Below, piece after piece: positions 34,049 to 42,784 of a stretch of DNA of 64,000 nucleotides (its first letter is position 1; each line of letters opens with the position of its first letter). The position numbers and the translations under genes are program-made. The DNA is from Streptomyces sp. ASQP_92 (GTDB lineage: Bacteria; Actinomycetota; Actinomycetes; Streptomycetales; Streptomycetaceae), in NCBI RefSeq assembly GCF_025399895.1, contig NZ_JAODUA010000004.1, positions 363,626 to 427,625 on the forward strand, given 5' to 3'. The notes beneath the pieces were generated by a model. It was given only the letters and a program-made list of their open reading frames with translations, ran no database searches and was not told the DNA's origin.

Positions 34049-35233
34049 TCAGTGCGCCTCGTAGATCATGTCGCGCATCAGCTCGCTGGCTCCGGCCGCG
34101 ATCGTTCCCGCTGTAGCGTCGCGGTGCACCCGCGCCACCGCCGAGTCCTCCAAGTAGCCCTGGGCGCCGTGGAGTTGGGAGCAGACCTGGGCCGCGGACA
34201 GGGCCAGTTCGGTGGCGCGGAGCTTCAGCACCGACGCGGTGCGCGTGTCGAGCCGTCCCTGGGTGTGCAGCCACGCGGCGTGGTAGGCGTAGCGGCGCAC
34301 CATGTCGAACTCGCCGTACAGCTCGGCCAGTCGGTGCCGTACGGACTGATGTGTCCCCAGGGGGACGCCCTTGATCCGGCGGGAGCGGACATGGGCGTCG
34401 ACGAGGCGCAGGGTGTGGCGTGCGCCGCCGACCGCCAGCAGGCCCGCCACCAGACGTTCGAAGTCGAGGGCGCGCATCAGTTGGGTGAGGGCCCGGTCGC
34501 GACGGCCGAGGAGGGAGTGCGCCGGCAGTTCGACGCCCTGGAAGGTGATGGTGGCCAGGTCGGCGGAGCGCCAGCCGAGCATCGGCTGGGGACGCCGTGT
34601 GATGCCGGGGCTTTCGGCGTCGACGAGCAGCATGCTCGCTCCGGTCAGCCCCCGTTCGGGACCGGAGCCGGGGGCCGGCAGGCGGGTGCGGGCGAGCACG
34701 ACGAGCAGTCCGGCGCCGGTGCCGTTGGCGACATAGCTCTTGTGGCCGTCGAGTACGAAGCCCTCGTCCCCACCGGCGCCCTTCGGCGCGGCATAGGTGC
34801 GCAGGTCACGGAGGTCGGAGCCCGCGTCAGGTTCGCTGATGGCCAGCGCGGTCACCCGCTCGCCCCGGTAGGCGGGCGGCAGATGGGCCGCTTGTTGCTC
34901 GGCCGAGCCGAACATGAGGATGTACGAGAGGGCCATGTACGCATGGACTCCAACGGCGGCCCGGATGCCCGCGTAGCCGCTCGCTCCCAGCTCCTCCAGG
35001 AGGACGGCGCTGCGCAGGAACTCCTCGCCCGTGTGCCCGATCTCCAGCAGGCCTGCCGTACCGAGCGCCTTCCACCCCTCGGCTCCCACGCGGCGCCGCT
35101 CCTCCCACGCGTCGGCGTCGGGCAGCACGCACGCGGCGAGCCGCTCGCGCACCTGGAGGCGGAAGGCGTCGTGTTCGGCTGTGAGGAAGGGGAACTCGCG
35201 TGCCAGGTCCCGGTCCGGGAGGGAGGTGGTCAT
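34049..35233 (-). CDS. Acyl-CoA dehydrogenase-like flavoprotein (KtzA-like candidate)
   Basis: The 394-residue FAD protein has the acyl-CoA dehydrogenase blocks AISEPDAGSDLRDLRT and HGAQGYLEDSAVARVHRDA. The Glu position used by medium-chain enzymes is Ala (IAAGASE), but an isovaleryl-CoA-dehydrogenase-type Glu259 is present in LDFERLV. Its start overlaps the adenylation gene by 4 bp. In the kutzneride pathway a homologous flavoprotein, KtzA, turns a gamma-chloro-isoleucyl thioester into a cyclopropane; I infer a similar task on the PCP-bound chlorinated substrate here. Plain desaturation is the alternative. Confidence 0.85.
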   Translation of the reverse strand: MTTSLPDRDLAREFPFLTAEHDAFRLQVRERLAACVLPDADAWEERRRVGAEGWKALGTAGLLEIGHTGEEFLRSAVLLEELGASGYAGIRAAVGVHAYMALSYILMFGSAEQQAAHLPPAYRGERVTALAISEPDAGSDLRDLRTYAAPKGAGGDEGFVLDGHKSYVANGTGAGLLVVLARTRLPAPGSGPERGLTGASMLLVDAESPGITRRPQPMLGWRSADLATITFQGVELPAHSLLGRRDRALTQLMRALDFERLVAGLLAVGGARHTLRLVDAHVRSRRIKGVPLGTHQSVRHRLAELYGEFDMVRRYAYHAAWLHTQGRLDTRTASVLKLRATELALSAAQVCSQLHGAQGYLEDSAVARVHRDATAGTIAAGASELMRDMIYEAH

Positions 35234-36837
35234 GACGCCACTCCTGCGGCGACGGGACGGCTGTCCAGGGTGGCGAGCAGGGCGCGCCGGTCGACCTTGC
35301 CCGTCGTGGTCAGCGGGAGTTGCGTGCACAGCCGGAGGTCGGCCGGGACCATGTAGGGCGGCAGGACGGCTCTCAAGTGCGCGCGGAACTCACCGGGTTC
35401 GCGCTCGGCCGTGTCCGGCACGACGAAGGCGATGAGTTCCTGTCCGCCCTGTGCGTTCGGCCGGGTGGTCACGAAGCTCTGGCGCACGGCGTGGTAGGCG
35501 TCCAAGTGGTAGGAGATCTCGCCGAGTTCGATGCGGTAGCCGTGGACCTTCACCTGGTCGTCGAGGCGGCCCTGGAACACCAGATGGCCCCGCTCGGACA
35601 GGCACGCGCGGTCGCCGGTGCGGTAGAGGCGCCGCGGTTCGCCGTCGAGGTCGAGTTCGGTGAAGTGGCGGGCGCCGGTCTCGGGTGCCCCGAGGTAGCC
35701 GGGGGTGAGGCCGGGCCCGGCGAGCAGGATCTCGCCGGTCTCCCCGGGCTCGCACAGCCGCCCGTCGTGGACCACGTAGGCGCGGGTGTTCTGGATGGGC
35801 CGGCCGATGGGGAGGCTGGTCTCGTCCAGCGGGAGCGTGCGGACCGGGTGGTAGGTGGCGAAGGTGGTGCACTCGGTGGGTCCGTAGACGCTGACGATCC
35901 GGTCGGGCCCGTACCGTCGCAGGGCGGCGGCCATGTGGGTCAGGGAGTGCGCCTCGCCGCCGGTCAGAACGGTGGTCACGTCCGCCAGGATGTCCGGGGC
36001 TTCGTCCACGACCGTGTTGAACAGGGCGGTGGTGAGGAAGAGGACGTTCACCCGGTGCTCGGACAGCACCTTGCCCAGCCGGCTGAGGCGGACGAAGTGG
36101 TCCGGGTACAGCACACAGGTGCCGCCGTTCAGCAGGGCGCCCCAGATCTCGAAGGTGGCCGCGTCGAACGAGGCCGGTGCCAACTGGAGCAGGACGGTGT
36201 CCTGGTCGAGTGTCGCGTAGCGGGCGCCGTGGACGAGCCGGACGATGCTCCGGTGCCTGATGGGTACGCCCTTGGGGGCGCCCGTCGAACCGGAGGTGAA
36301 GTTGATGTAGGCGATGTCGTCCGGTGATCCCCGGTGTGGCACCGCTTCTTGACGGATCGTCAGTGAATTCAGGTCGACCGGGATCACGTGTCGTCCCGGC
36401 AGCCGTGCGGCGACCTTGCCGGCTTCGGAGGCCCGGGTCAGGACATGGCGACCGTCGGTGCGCTCCAGCAGGGTGTGCAGTCGTCCGTCGGGCCAGGACG
36501 TGTCGGCGGGGAGGTAGGCGGCTCCGCACTTGACCGTGGCGAGCAGGGCGATGATGAGTTCCGCCGAGCGGGCGATGAGCACGGTGACGGTGTCGCCCGG
36601 GCGGACTCCCTCCTCGCGCATGCGCGTGGCAAGGTCGTTGGCGAGTCCGTCCAGGGTGCGGTAGTCGAGGCGGCCACCGGCGTGGACGAGTGCGACGGCC
36701 TCGGGGCGGCGGCCCGCCTGTTCCTCGAACAGTTCCTTGACCCCGCGTTCGGGATACGCGGTGGTGGTGCCCTGGTTCAGCGCCCGGTGGGCTGCCAGTG
36801 CCGTGGGTGTCGGCGTCGGACGGTGCGGTGCGGTCAT
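35230..36837 (-). CDS. Free-standing NRPS adenylation domain
   Basis: The 535-residue enzyme activates an amino acid as its adenylate and loads the partner PCP. All core motifs are present: A3 NFTSGSTGAPKG, A5 VYGPTECTT, A7 YRTGDRA, A8 GRLDDQVKVHGYRIELGEI and A10 Lys in TTTGKVDR. By hand alignment to GrsA the pocket residues read D-A-F-F-L-G-V-T-F-K, which resembles codes assigned to isoleucine or valine. No condensation or carrier domain is attached. ATGA overlaps join it to the genes on either side. Confidence 0.92.
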   Translation of the reverse strand: MTAPHRPTPTPTALAAHRALNQGTTTAYPERGVKELFEEQAGRRPEAVALVHAGGRLDYRTLDGLANDLATRMREEGVRPGDTVTVLIARSAELIIALLATVKCGAAYLPADTSWPDGRLHTLLERTDGRHVLTRASEAGKVAARLPGRHVIPVDLNSLTIRQEAVPHRGSPDDIAYINFTSGSTGAPKGVPIRHRSIVRLVHGARYATLDQDTVLLQLAPASFDAATFEIWGALLNGGTCVLYPDHFVRLSRLGKVLSEHRVNVLFLTTALFNTVVDEAPDILADVTTVLTGGEAHSLTHMAAALRRYGPDRIVSVYGPTECTTFATYHPVRTLPLDETSLPIGRPIQNTRAYVVHDGRLCEPGETGEILLAGPGLTPGYLGAPETGARHFTELDLDGEPRRLYRTGDRACLSERGHLVFQGRLDDQVKVHGYRIELGEISYHLDAYHAVRQSFVTTRPNAQGGQELIAFVVPDTAEREPGEFRAHLRAVLPPYMVPADLRLCTQLPLTTTGKVDRRALLATLDSRPVAAGVAS

Positions 36838-37598
36838 CGGGACCCCTCCAGGCGCGCGTTGATCGTTTCCAGCAGTCGGTCCCGGTGGGTGTCCAGGAAG
36901 AAGTGGCCTCCGGGAAGCTCCACCACCTCGCATGCGCGACTGCTGTAGAGCTTCCAGTCGCGCATGGCCGCGTACCCGTCGACCGGGTCGTCGCGGCCGT
37001 AGAGGGCGGTCAGGGGAACGTCCACGCCCGGTGCGCCGTGGCGGTCGTCCCACAGTTCGGCGAGCCGCATGTCGGCGCGCATCGTCGGCAGGAACAGCCG
37101 CATCATCATCGGGCTGTCCAGGATCTCGGCGGGCGTGCCGCCCATGGCGCGCACCGCGTCCAGGTAGCGCTCGCCCGGAAGTTCGTGCAGATACGGGCGG
37201 GCTTGCGGCGCGTTGGGGCTGCGGCTGCCGGACACGAACAGGTGCCGCGTTGCTCCGGGATGCGCCGAGGCGGTCAAGTGGGCCATTTCATAAGCAAGTC
37301 GGCCGCCGAAGCTGTGTCCGTAGAAGGCGTGGGGTGTGTCGAGGAGCCCGGCCGCGGAGAGGGCGTCGAAGGTCTCCGCGAGCAGGGAGTCCCAGTTCTC
37401 GTACATCGCCTCGCGCAGCCGGGGGCCCCGGCCGGGCAGCCTGACAGCGACCAGTTCGACCCCGGCGTCCAGGCCGTCTGCCCAGCTCCGGAAGATGTCG
37501 GGGCCGCCTCCCGCGTAGGGAAAGCAGATCAGCCGGATGCGGCGGGGGCCCGCCGCGCGCCGCAGTACCGGCGCCCATCGATCGCTGTCGGACCGCAC
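36834..37598 (-). CDS. Type II thioesterase
   Basis: The 254-residue hydrolase has the external thioesterase features: ICFPYAGGG oxyanion strand, LPGRGPR, the nucleophile elbow GHSFGG (Ser96) and a late GGHFFLD His motif. In cassettes with free-standing A and PCP domains it would either release the finished amino acid from the PCP or clear misloaded thiols. CmaT and CytC4-type enzymes play such roles. It lies 11 bp after the PCP gene and overlaps the adenylation gene by 4 bp. Confidence 0.9.
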   Translation of the reverse strand: MRSDSDRWAPVLRRAAGPRRIRLICFPYAGGGPDIFRSWADGLDAGVELVAVRLPGRGPRLREAMYENWDSLLAETFDALSAAGLLDTPHAFYGHSFGGRLAYEMAHLTASAHPGATRHLFVSGSRSPNAPQARPYLHELPGERYLDAVRAMGGTPAEILDSPMMMRLFLPTMRADMRLAELWDDRHGAPGVDVPLTALYGRDDPVDGYAAMRDWKLYSSRACEVVELPGGHFFLDTHRDRLLETINARLEGSR

Positions 37599-37609
37599 GG
37601 CCGTCCTCC

Positions 37610-37873
37610 TCAGTCCCGGTCGTTCTGGAGCATGGAGGCGGCGATGTCCCGCACGGCGCTCCGGGCGAACAGGTCGTCCGGGGTCAGGGCGTCCTCGCCG
37701 TAGGCCTCCTCGGCCTGGGCGATCAGCCGGATGGCGGTGAGCGAGGTGCCGCCCGCCTCGAAGAAGTCGTCGTCAGCGGTCTCCACCTCAAGACCGAGGT
37801 CCCGGCATGTGGTGAGGACCCACTGCTCCAGCTCTTCCTGCGTGGAAGTCTGGGTCTGCACGCTGTTCGACAC
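37610..37873 (-). CDS. Free-standing peptidyl carrier protein
   Basis: The 87-residue acidic four-helix protein has the phosphopantetheine site FFEAGGTSLTAIRL with Ser44. It starts at a GTG preceded by AAAGGA and contains nothing besides the carrier fold, so it matches the free-standing carriers KtzC, CmaD and CytC2 that present an amino acid to a non-haem iron halogenase. It sits 17 bp after the halogenase gene and 11 bp before the thioesterase gene. Confidence 0.92.
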   Translation of the reverse strand: MSNSVQTQTSTQEELEQWVLTTCRDLGLEVETADDDFFEAGGTSLTAIRLIAQAEEAYGEDALTPDDLFARSAVRDIAASMLQNDRD

Positions 37874-37890
37874 CGTAGTGATCCTTTCGT

Positions 37891-38847
37891 TTACTGGTTG
37901 GTCCGGAACGGGTGACCGTTGACCGTGCTGTCGACGAAGCGGTTGTGGCCGTAGGTGTCGGTGCCCGAGGTGAGGACGTTGCCGAACTTGTCGAGGCTGG
38001 CCTGGCCGCCGAACTCCTCCAGCTCGGTGGAGTACGGGTAGACCTTCACCGACGTCGGCAGGTAGCGGCCCGCGAAGCCCAGGCGCATCTGGTCGGTGAG
38101 TCCGCTGTGCGGGTGGGACGCGTGCATCAGCGTCGACCAGAAGACGATGAACTGGCCCTGGCGCATGACCTGGGAAACGGCCTTGGACTCGTCCGGGCTC
38201 CAGTTGGGGTCCTTCTGGAGCTGGCGGTAGTCGTGACCGAAGAAGCCGCGGCGGATGCCGTTCTTCTCGGTGGCGTTGATGGCGTCCGGGTTGTAGTCCA
38301 TCGTCTTGGACTCGTCGTAGTTCATCGTCTTGTGGGAGCCGGGGATGAACTGGAGGCAACCGTTCTCGACGCTGGCGTCCGTGAACGCGGTCCAGACGGT
38401 GATGGTGCCGCCGAAGTCGGCGTCCTCGGGCCACACGATCTGGGGGTGCTTGGATCCGGCGACGTTGGAGAAGTTGTCTGCCTGGTGCCAGTCGGTGCCC
38501 TCGTCGCCCGGGTACTTGGGGAAGAACTCCGAGCGCCAGCACAGGGTGTCGGGGCCCAGGATGCTGGAGACCCGGTCGACGATCTCGGGCCGGGTGACGT
38601 GGTCCGCGAGGAAGTCGATGTCCAGGTGCCGGTCGTAGTTCGCGAGGTTGGTGTTGCCGGACACCGCGCGACCGCCGCCGTAAATGGCCTTCTTGGTATT
38701 CAGGAGCTTCGGACGGAGGGCCTGCAGGTTGGCCTCCATCTCGTCCTTCTCATACAGGTCGAACGGGCCGATGTATCCGTCGCGCTGGAACTTCTCCAGC
38801 TCCTCGGCACTGAGGGAGAACTTCTTGGTATCGGTTATCTGGTTCAT
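37891..38847 (-). CDS. SyrB2/KtzD-like carrier-dependent Fe(II)/2OG halogenase
   Basis: The 318-residue enzyme is a close homologue of SyrB2. The iron motif is H121-Q122-A123, where the Ala replaces the Asp of hydroxylases and opens the site for chloride, and the distal His242 is in [12 protein letters not shown]. Arg261 (FAGRYLP) fits the 2-oxoglutarate anchor, and Asn128 matches a conserved SyrB2 Asn. It should chlorinate an unactivated carbon of the aminoacyl-PCP. The substrate is set by the adenylation domain (probably Ile/Val). It is the first gene of the six-gene unit. Confidence 0.95.
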   Translation of the reverse strand: MNQITDTKKFSLSAEELEKFQRDGYIGPFDLYEKDEMEANLQALRPKLLNTKKAIYGGGRAVSGNTNLANYDRHLDIDFLADHVTRPEIVDRVSSILGPDTLCWRSEFFPKYPGDEGTDWHQADNFSNVAGSKHPQIVWPEDADFGGTITVWTAFTDASVENGCLQFIPGSHKTMNYDESKTMDYNPDAINATEKNGIRRGFFGHDYRQLQKDPNWSPDESKAVSQVMRQGQFIVFWSTLMHASHPHSGLTDQMRLGFAGRYLPTSVKVYPYSTELEEFGGQASLDKFGNVLTSGTDTYGHNRFVDSTVNGHPFRTNQ

Positions 38848-38959
38848 ATCTCCACTTTCTTGTGTGGCAGGCCATGCGCAAGCAAGCGGGAACACGCATG
38901 GGGACTCAGGCCGGAGGCGCGGGAAAACAAATCGTCGATGCACGCCACCTGTTGCGGGA

Positions 38960-39034
38960 GGCCGAAAAAGGCCCGCAGAAATCATTCGCCGAAATCGCTC
39001 ACTCGGTGAAAGCGAGTCCATCATGCCGATTTCG
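38960..39034 (-). promoter_or_regulatory. Hairpin-rich leader or operator region of halogenase cassette
   Basis: Three nested elements lie 110-190 bp before the halogenase start. GGCC-GAAAAA-GGCC (38960-38973) is a hairpin. ACTCG-GTGAAAG-CGAGT (39001-39017) is a second. CGAAATCG (38990-38997) pairs with CGATTTCG (39027-39034), enclosing the latter. They could be operators or a structured mRNA leader. Confidence 0.5.
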
Positions 39035-39138
39035 CCGAGGTCAATAAGAATTCTGGCGCGATTAACGCGCTTCTCCGGGCATGCGGAACGGCACGGAGAA
39101 ACGGCGCGAAGCACCGCGGCTCCGGGCTCGCTCGACCG

Positions 39139-39168
39139 GGGCAGCCTCGATCTGGGCAGCCTCGATCT
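39139..39168. repeat. 15-bp perfect tandem repeat
   Basis: GGGCAGCCTCGATCT occurs twice end to end, followed by a partial third copy (GGGGCATGGGCAGC). It lies about 300 bp upstream of the halogenase gene. Confidence 0.7.
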
Positions 39169-39854
39169 GGGGCATGGGCAGCAAGGAGCAGCGGCAGCGG
39201 TCATGGCGGCCACCACGCCGGGACCTGGTCCGGCGCATCGCGGCGGCACGTAGCTGCGGGAACGGCGGACTGCCGCCCGCAGAAGCGGATATGTGCTGGT
39301 GAGATGGCTGCCGACGAGGGAGAGACAAGGGAGCGGTACGGCCCGCACGAGGGTGAGGCCGCTGTCTCGCCGTCGGATGCCGTCCTGGAGGCGGCCGTCA
39401 GCCGGACACCATTCGGTCATCGGCTGAACATCGTGCGGGCGACGGCGGTCTAACGCAGCCAGTCGGCAGGCATACTCCCGGGCCGGGCGGACCTGCCCGA
39501 CGATCGGCGCACGAGAGTCTGATCGTCGTCCCGGAGTAAGCGCCCGGGATCGCGCTGAAAACGCTCGCGAGCCCTTGCGAAACAGGCTGCGCGGCGGCGC
39601 TTCGACGGTGCCCGAAGCATGCCGTTCGGACATCCGTGAGAGGGAGGTGGGTGGCGGTTGGTGTTAATACGTCTGTGTCCTGCATCAGCATCCCCCGGTG
39701 AACAAGCCGTGCTCAACATCAGCGCGGGGTTCCGCACCTTCGTCCATAGGCCGGGTAAGCCTCAGTAATCCGCGACCCGGAACAAGTTTGGTGGCTTCGA
39801 TCCAGGCCGCTCAATCACATTCGCATCCCCCGCCGTAGAGATCAAGTTCTGATT

Positions 39855-40178
39855 TCAACCCGGGCGTAGGAATCGCCATCTGTGCAGGTCAGAGGTGTAT
39901 TGGAAACCCTCGGGAATGTCCAAGGAGTGGACGCCTCCCGAGGCGCTGCCCCAACGCACGGCAGCCGTGCCACCGGAAGCCACTGCCGGAGTGACCATGA
40001 TCACTTGCGGGGCACTGCAGGCAGGCGCCCACTGGGGCGCCGAACCACCGGCCCCCATAAGGCAGTTGAACGCGCCGGGAAACGCGGCGTGGCAGCCTCG
40101 CCACGCCAGGACGGTGCCCGCTCCCCCTCCGAAGGCATGGCGGCGTACGGCCTCAGGCCTCATCCGCCGTGCGGGCAA
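39855..40178 (-). CDS. Possible hypothetical protein or remnant, about 107 codons
   Basis: The C-terminal 70 codons read coherently (QVIMVTPAVASGGTAAVRWG, then SLDIPEGFQYTSDLHRWRF) and look like a beta-rich domain, but codon bias is weaker than in neighbours and the N-terminal part overlaps the end of benE. I found no clear start or ribosome site. It may be the tail of a decayed gene; other frames over the same DNA are also open. Confidence 0.25.
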   Translation of the reverse strand: MPARRMRPEAVRRHAFGGGAGTVLAWRGCHAAFPGAFNCLMGAGGSAPQWAPACSAPQVIMVTPAVASGGTAAVRWGSASGGVHSLDIPEGFQYTSDLHRWRFLRPG

Positions 40179-41442
40179 GGGGGGTTGAGCGGGTCGTGTC
40201 GGCCGTGTCGAGGGGAGTTCGGGCGGCGGGAACGGTGGGGGGCTTCGCGGGCGGCGGGGAGCGGCGCGGGAGACGGACGCGCATCACCAGGAGGGTCAGC
40301 GCCCCTGCCAGCAGACCCCAGAACGCCGATCCGATGCCGAGCAGGGTGACGCCGGAGGCGGTCGCGAGGAAGGTGATGACGGCGGCCTCCCGCGAGTCGT
40401 CGTCGGCCAGCGCCGAGGCCAGCGAGTTGCCGATGGTGCCGAGCAGTCCGAGTCCGGCGATGCCCAGGACGAGGGCGCCGGGCAGCGCGGTGAGCAGCGC
40501 ACCGACGGCGCCGCCGAAGACTCCGACGAAGAGGTAGAACACCCCGGCCCACACCCCGGCGAGATAGCGCCGGTCGGGATCCTCGTGCGCCTCGCGCCCG
40601 GTACAGATGGCCGCCGTGATGGCCGCGAGGTTCAGGCCGAAGCAACCGAACGGCGCGAGCAGCAGGTTGACCGCACCGGTCCAGCCGATCAACGGCGAGA
40701 TGGGCACGCGTTCGTACCCGGCGCCGCGCAGCACCGCGACGCCCGGCAGGTTCTGCGAAGCCATCGTCACGACGAAGAGCGGCAGCGCGACACTGATGAT
40801 CACCTGCCAGGAGAACTCCGGTGCGGTGAAGACCGGTTGGGCCATCTCGAAGCGCACACCGGCCGGCTTCAGCGAGCCCTGCGCGGCGGCGACCGCCACA
40901 CCCACCACGAGCGCTCCGATGATGGCGAAGCGGGGCGCGAGGCGCCGCCCCACGAGGTAGACCGCGAACATCGAGAAGACGAGCGCGAAATGGCCGTGCA
41001 TCCGGGCGAACAGGCCGGTGCCGAACTGCACGAGCACCCCGGCCAGCAGTCCGGCCGCGAGGGGGACCGGTATCCGGCTCATGACCCGCTCGAACCACCC
41101 CGTCAGACCGCTCAGCACGATCAGCGCGGCCGAGACGAGGAAGGCACCGATCGCCTGGGCCATCGTCACCCCGCCGAGCCCGGACACCAGGAGCGCGGCG
41201 CCGGGGGTGGACCAGGCCGTCACCACCGGCGCTCGGTAGCGCAGGGACAGCCCGATGCAGGTGGTGCCCATGCCGACGCCGAGCGCCAGCATCCAGGAGG
41301 TGAGTTCCCCGGGCCCGGCACCGGCGGCCTGGGCGGCGGTGAAGACGATCGCGGCGGAACTGGTGACTCCGACCAGTACCGCGATCAGACCCGCCGTGAC
41401 GGCGGACGCCGGAGCGACTCGGCGTACCTTTCGATCGGTCAC
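40153..41442 (-). CDS. benE: BenE-family benzoate/H+ symporter
   Basis: The 429-residue protein has about 12 membrane helices and the BenE family blocks TAWSTPGAALL, FGCFGLNLAAITAAICTG and EDPDRRYLAGVWAGVFY. It should import benzoate or another aromatic acid with protons. GTG 41442 was chosen because GGGAG lies eight bases before it. The C-terminal 35 residues are a Pro/Thr-rich cytosolic tail. No benzoate catabolic genes are nearby, so its role beside the halogenase cassettes is unclear. Confidence 0.88.
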   Translation of the reverse strand: MTDRKVRRVAPASAVTAGLIAVLVGVTSSAAIVFTAAQAAGAGPGELTSWMLALGVGMGTTCIGLSLRYRAPVVTAWSTPGAALLVSGLGGVTMAQAIGAFLVSAALIVLSGLTGWFERVMSRIPVPLAAGLLAGVLVQFGTGLFARMHGHFALVFSMFAVYLVGRRLAPRFAIIGALVVGVAVAAAQGSLKPAGVRFEMAQPVFTAPEFSWQVIISVALPLFVVTMASQNLPGVAVLRGAGYERVPISPLIGWTGAVNLLLAPFGCFGLNLAAITAAICTGREAHEDPDRRYLAGVWAGVFYLFVGVFGGAVGALLTALPGALVLGIAGLGLLGTIGNSLASALADDDSREAAVITFLATASGVTLLGIGSAFWGLLAGALTLLVMRVRLPRRSPPPAKPPTVPAARTPLDTADTTRSTPLARTADEA

Positions 41443-41563
41443 GCTCACTGCTCCCGTTCTGGTGGGCACTGTTCCTCGGGACGGGCGGGATCCACGATCC
41501 GAGCTCGTCGCGGTGTGATGCCGGGCGCCCGGGTGCTCGACTGCCGGGGCGTTGCGCGCGTTT

Positions 41564-42055
41564 TCACGAAGTGACCGCGAGGAGGGTTCCGTTGGTCAGC
41601 CGCAGGAGCTCCGACGCGGTCGTCGGAAAGACGGTCCGTGGCGTGCCGGCGGCCGCCCAGATCTGGGGGTAGTCGGTGAGCGCCTCGTCGACCACCGTGG
41701 GCAGCGGCCCGGGGTGGCCGACCGGGGCGACTCCCCCGATGGCCTGCCCGGTGGCCTCGCGTACCTGTTCCGCCGAGGCACGCCGGAGTCGGCCGCGTCC
41801 CCAGCGCGCCGCGAGCGCGTCCGTGTCGACCTTGTGACGGCCGCTGGTCAGCACCAGGACGGGCTCACCATCGGAGAGGAACACCAGGCTGTTGGCGATC
41901 GCGCCGACGTCGCAGCCGAGCGCGGCGGCGGCCTCGGCGGCGGTGCGGGTCGACTCGGCGAGTTCGCGCACCTGTCCCGGTACGCCTGCCTCGGCGAGAC
42001 GGTCGGCCACCTGTCGGCTGCGAGCGGGCAGGGCATCATGCTGGGGGGAAGACAT
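41564..42055 (-). CDS. ybaK: YbaK/EbsC-type aminoacyl-tRNA deacylase
   Basis: The 163-residue protein has the YbaK fold with the conserved IANSLVFLSDGEPVLVLTSGRHKVD strand region, QAIGGVAPVGHP and a final GTPRTVFPTTASELLRLT. Relatives hydrolyse mischarged Cys-tRNA(Pro) or similar tRNAs. It diverges from the XRE-cupin regulator. Trans-editing proteins are sometimes kept near clusters that make amino-acid analogues, as protection against their misincorporation, but YbaK is also an ordinary housekeeping gene. Confidence 0.88.
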   Translation of the reverse strand: MSSPQHDALPARSRQVADRLAEAGVPGQVRELAESTRTAAEAAAALGCDVGAIANSLVFLSDGEPVLVLTSGRHKVDTDALAARWGRGRLRRASAEQVREATGQAIGGVAPVGHPGPLPTVVDEALTDYPQIWAAAGTPRTVFPTTASELLRLTNGTLLAVTS

Positions 42056-42180
42056 ACTGCTCCTAGACGTATCCTGCGTTCCATATACAGAACGCCATGC
42101 TCGCGAAACGTTAGGCCGAGGGCGTCGCCGCAGTCAACGCCCGACGGATGAGGCGTACGACAGATGAACGGAGAAGAGTC

Positions 42181-42714
42181 GTGGGACTGGCGGACCAGGT
42201 GGGGAGCCGTTTGAAGGAGCTCCGAACCGGCCGGGGGCTGTCTCTGTCGGAGTTGGCGCGGCGCTCCGCGATCGGCAAGGGCACGCTGTCGGAGCTGGAG
42301 ACCGGCCGGCGCAACCCGACTCTGGAGACTCTGTACGCGCTCACCCGTGCTCTGGACGTTCCCCTCAGCAGCGTCCTGAGCGTCGACGAGCCGGTCACAG
42401 TGTCGGGCGAGGCCGTGGACGCGTTCCTCACCGAGAAGTTCGAGAACGCCGAGGCGGTCACCGAGGTGTTCCGCATCCGGATCCGGGCCGGCGCGTTCCA
42501 GGAGTCGGCCGCGCATGCCCCGGGCACCGAGGAACGTGTCGTCGTCCTGACGGGAACGGCCCGGGTGGGTCCGGCCGGCTCTCCCCGACTGGTCCGCCCG
42601 GGCGAGCAGGCACACTGGGTCGCCGACGTCCCCCATGTGTACGGAGCGCCCTCGGAGGATGTCGAGGCGGTCCTGTTCGTGCGCTATCCCGTGGCGGGCC
42701 CGGGGGTCTCGTAG
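42181..42714 (+). CDS. XRE-cupin transcriptional regulator
   Basis: The 177-residue protein pairs an N-terminal XRE helix-turn-helix (about residues 5-62, LSLSELARRSAIGKGTLSELE) with a small C-terminal cupin barrel (about 95-172, with HAPGTEERVVVLTG and PGEQAHWVADVPH). Such proteins often sense small ligands in the cupin. GGAGAAGAG precedes the GTG start. It diverges from ybaK, and together they resemble a common actinobacterial gene pair rather than part of the halogenase cluster. Confidence 0.88.
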   Translation: MGLADQVGSRLKELRTGRGLSLSELARRSAIGKGTLSELETGRRNPTLETLYALTRALDVPLSSVLSVDEPVTVSGEAVDAFLTEKFENAEAVTEVFRIRIRAGAFQESAAHAPGTEERVVVLTGTARVGPAGSPRLVRPGEQAHWVADVPHVYGAPSEDVEAVLFVRYPVAGPGVS

Positions 42715-42784
42715 CCCCAGCCTCGTGTCACGCCCCCTTCGGACATCCGTGCCGCGTCGCCCGCCGGGCCTCGATCGGCGCGCG

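Larger units (their letters stand above)
38848..39854. other. Long non-coding stretch upstream of halogenase cassette A
   Basis: About 1 kb without a supported gene, the largest gap in the window. It carries a hairpin-rich segment next to the halogenase and a short tandem repeat (listed separately). Frames up to about 97 codons exist but lack ribosome sites and coherent composition. Confidence 0.5.

Noticed and set aside
34049..35233. Idea that the acyl-CoA dehydrogenase-like protein lacks its catalytic Glu
   Set aside because: The medium-chain position is Ala, but isovaleryl-type enzymes use a Glu in a helix G motif, and LDFERLV with Glu259 is present.
39062..39328. 88-codon minus-strand frame in the gap before cassette A
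   Set aside because: It consists largely of the 15-bp tandem repeat translated ([10 protein letters not shown]) and Arg-rich filler, with no ribosome site.
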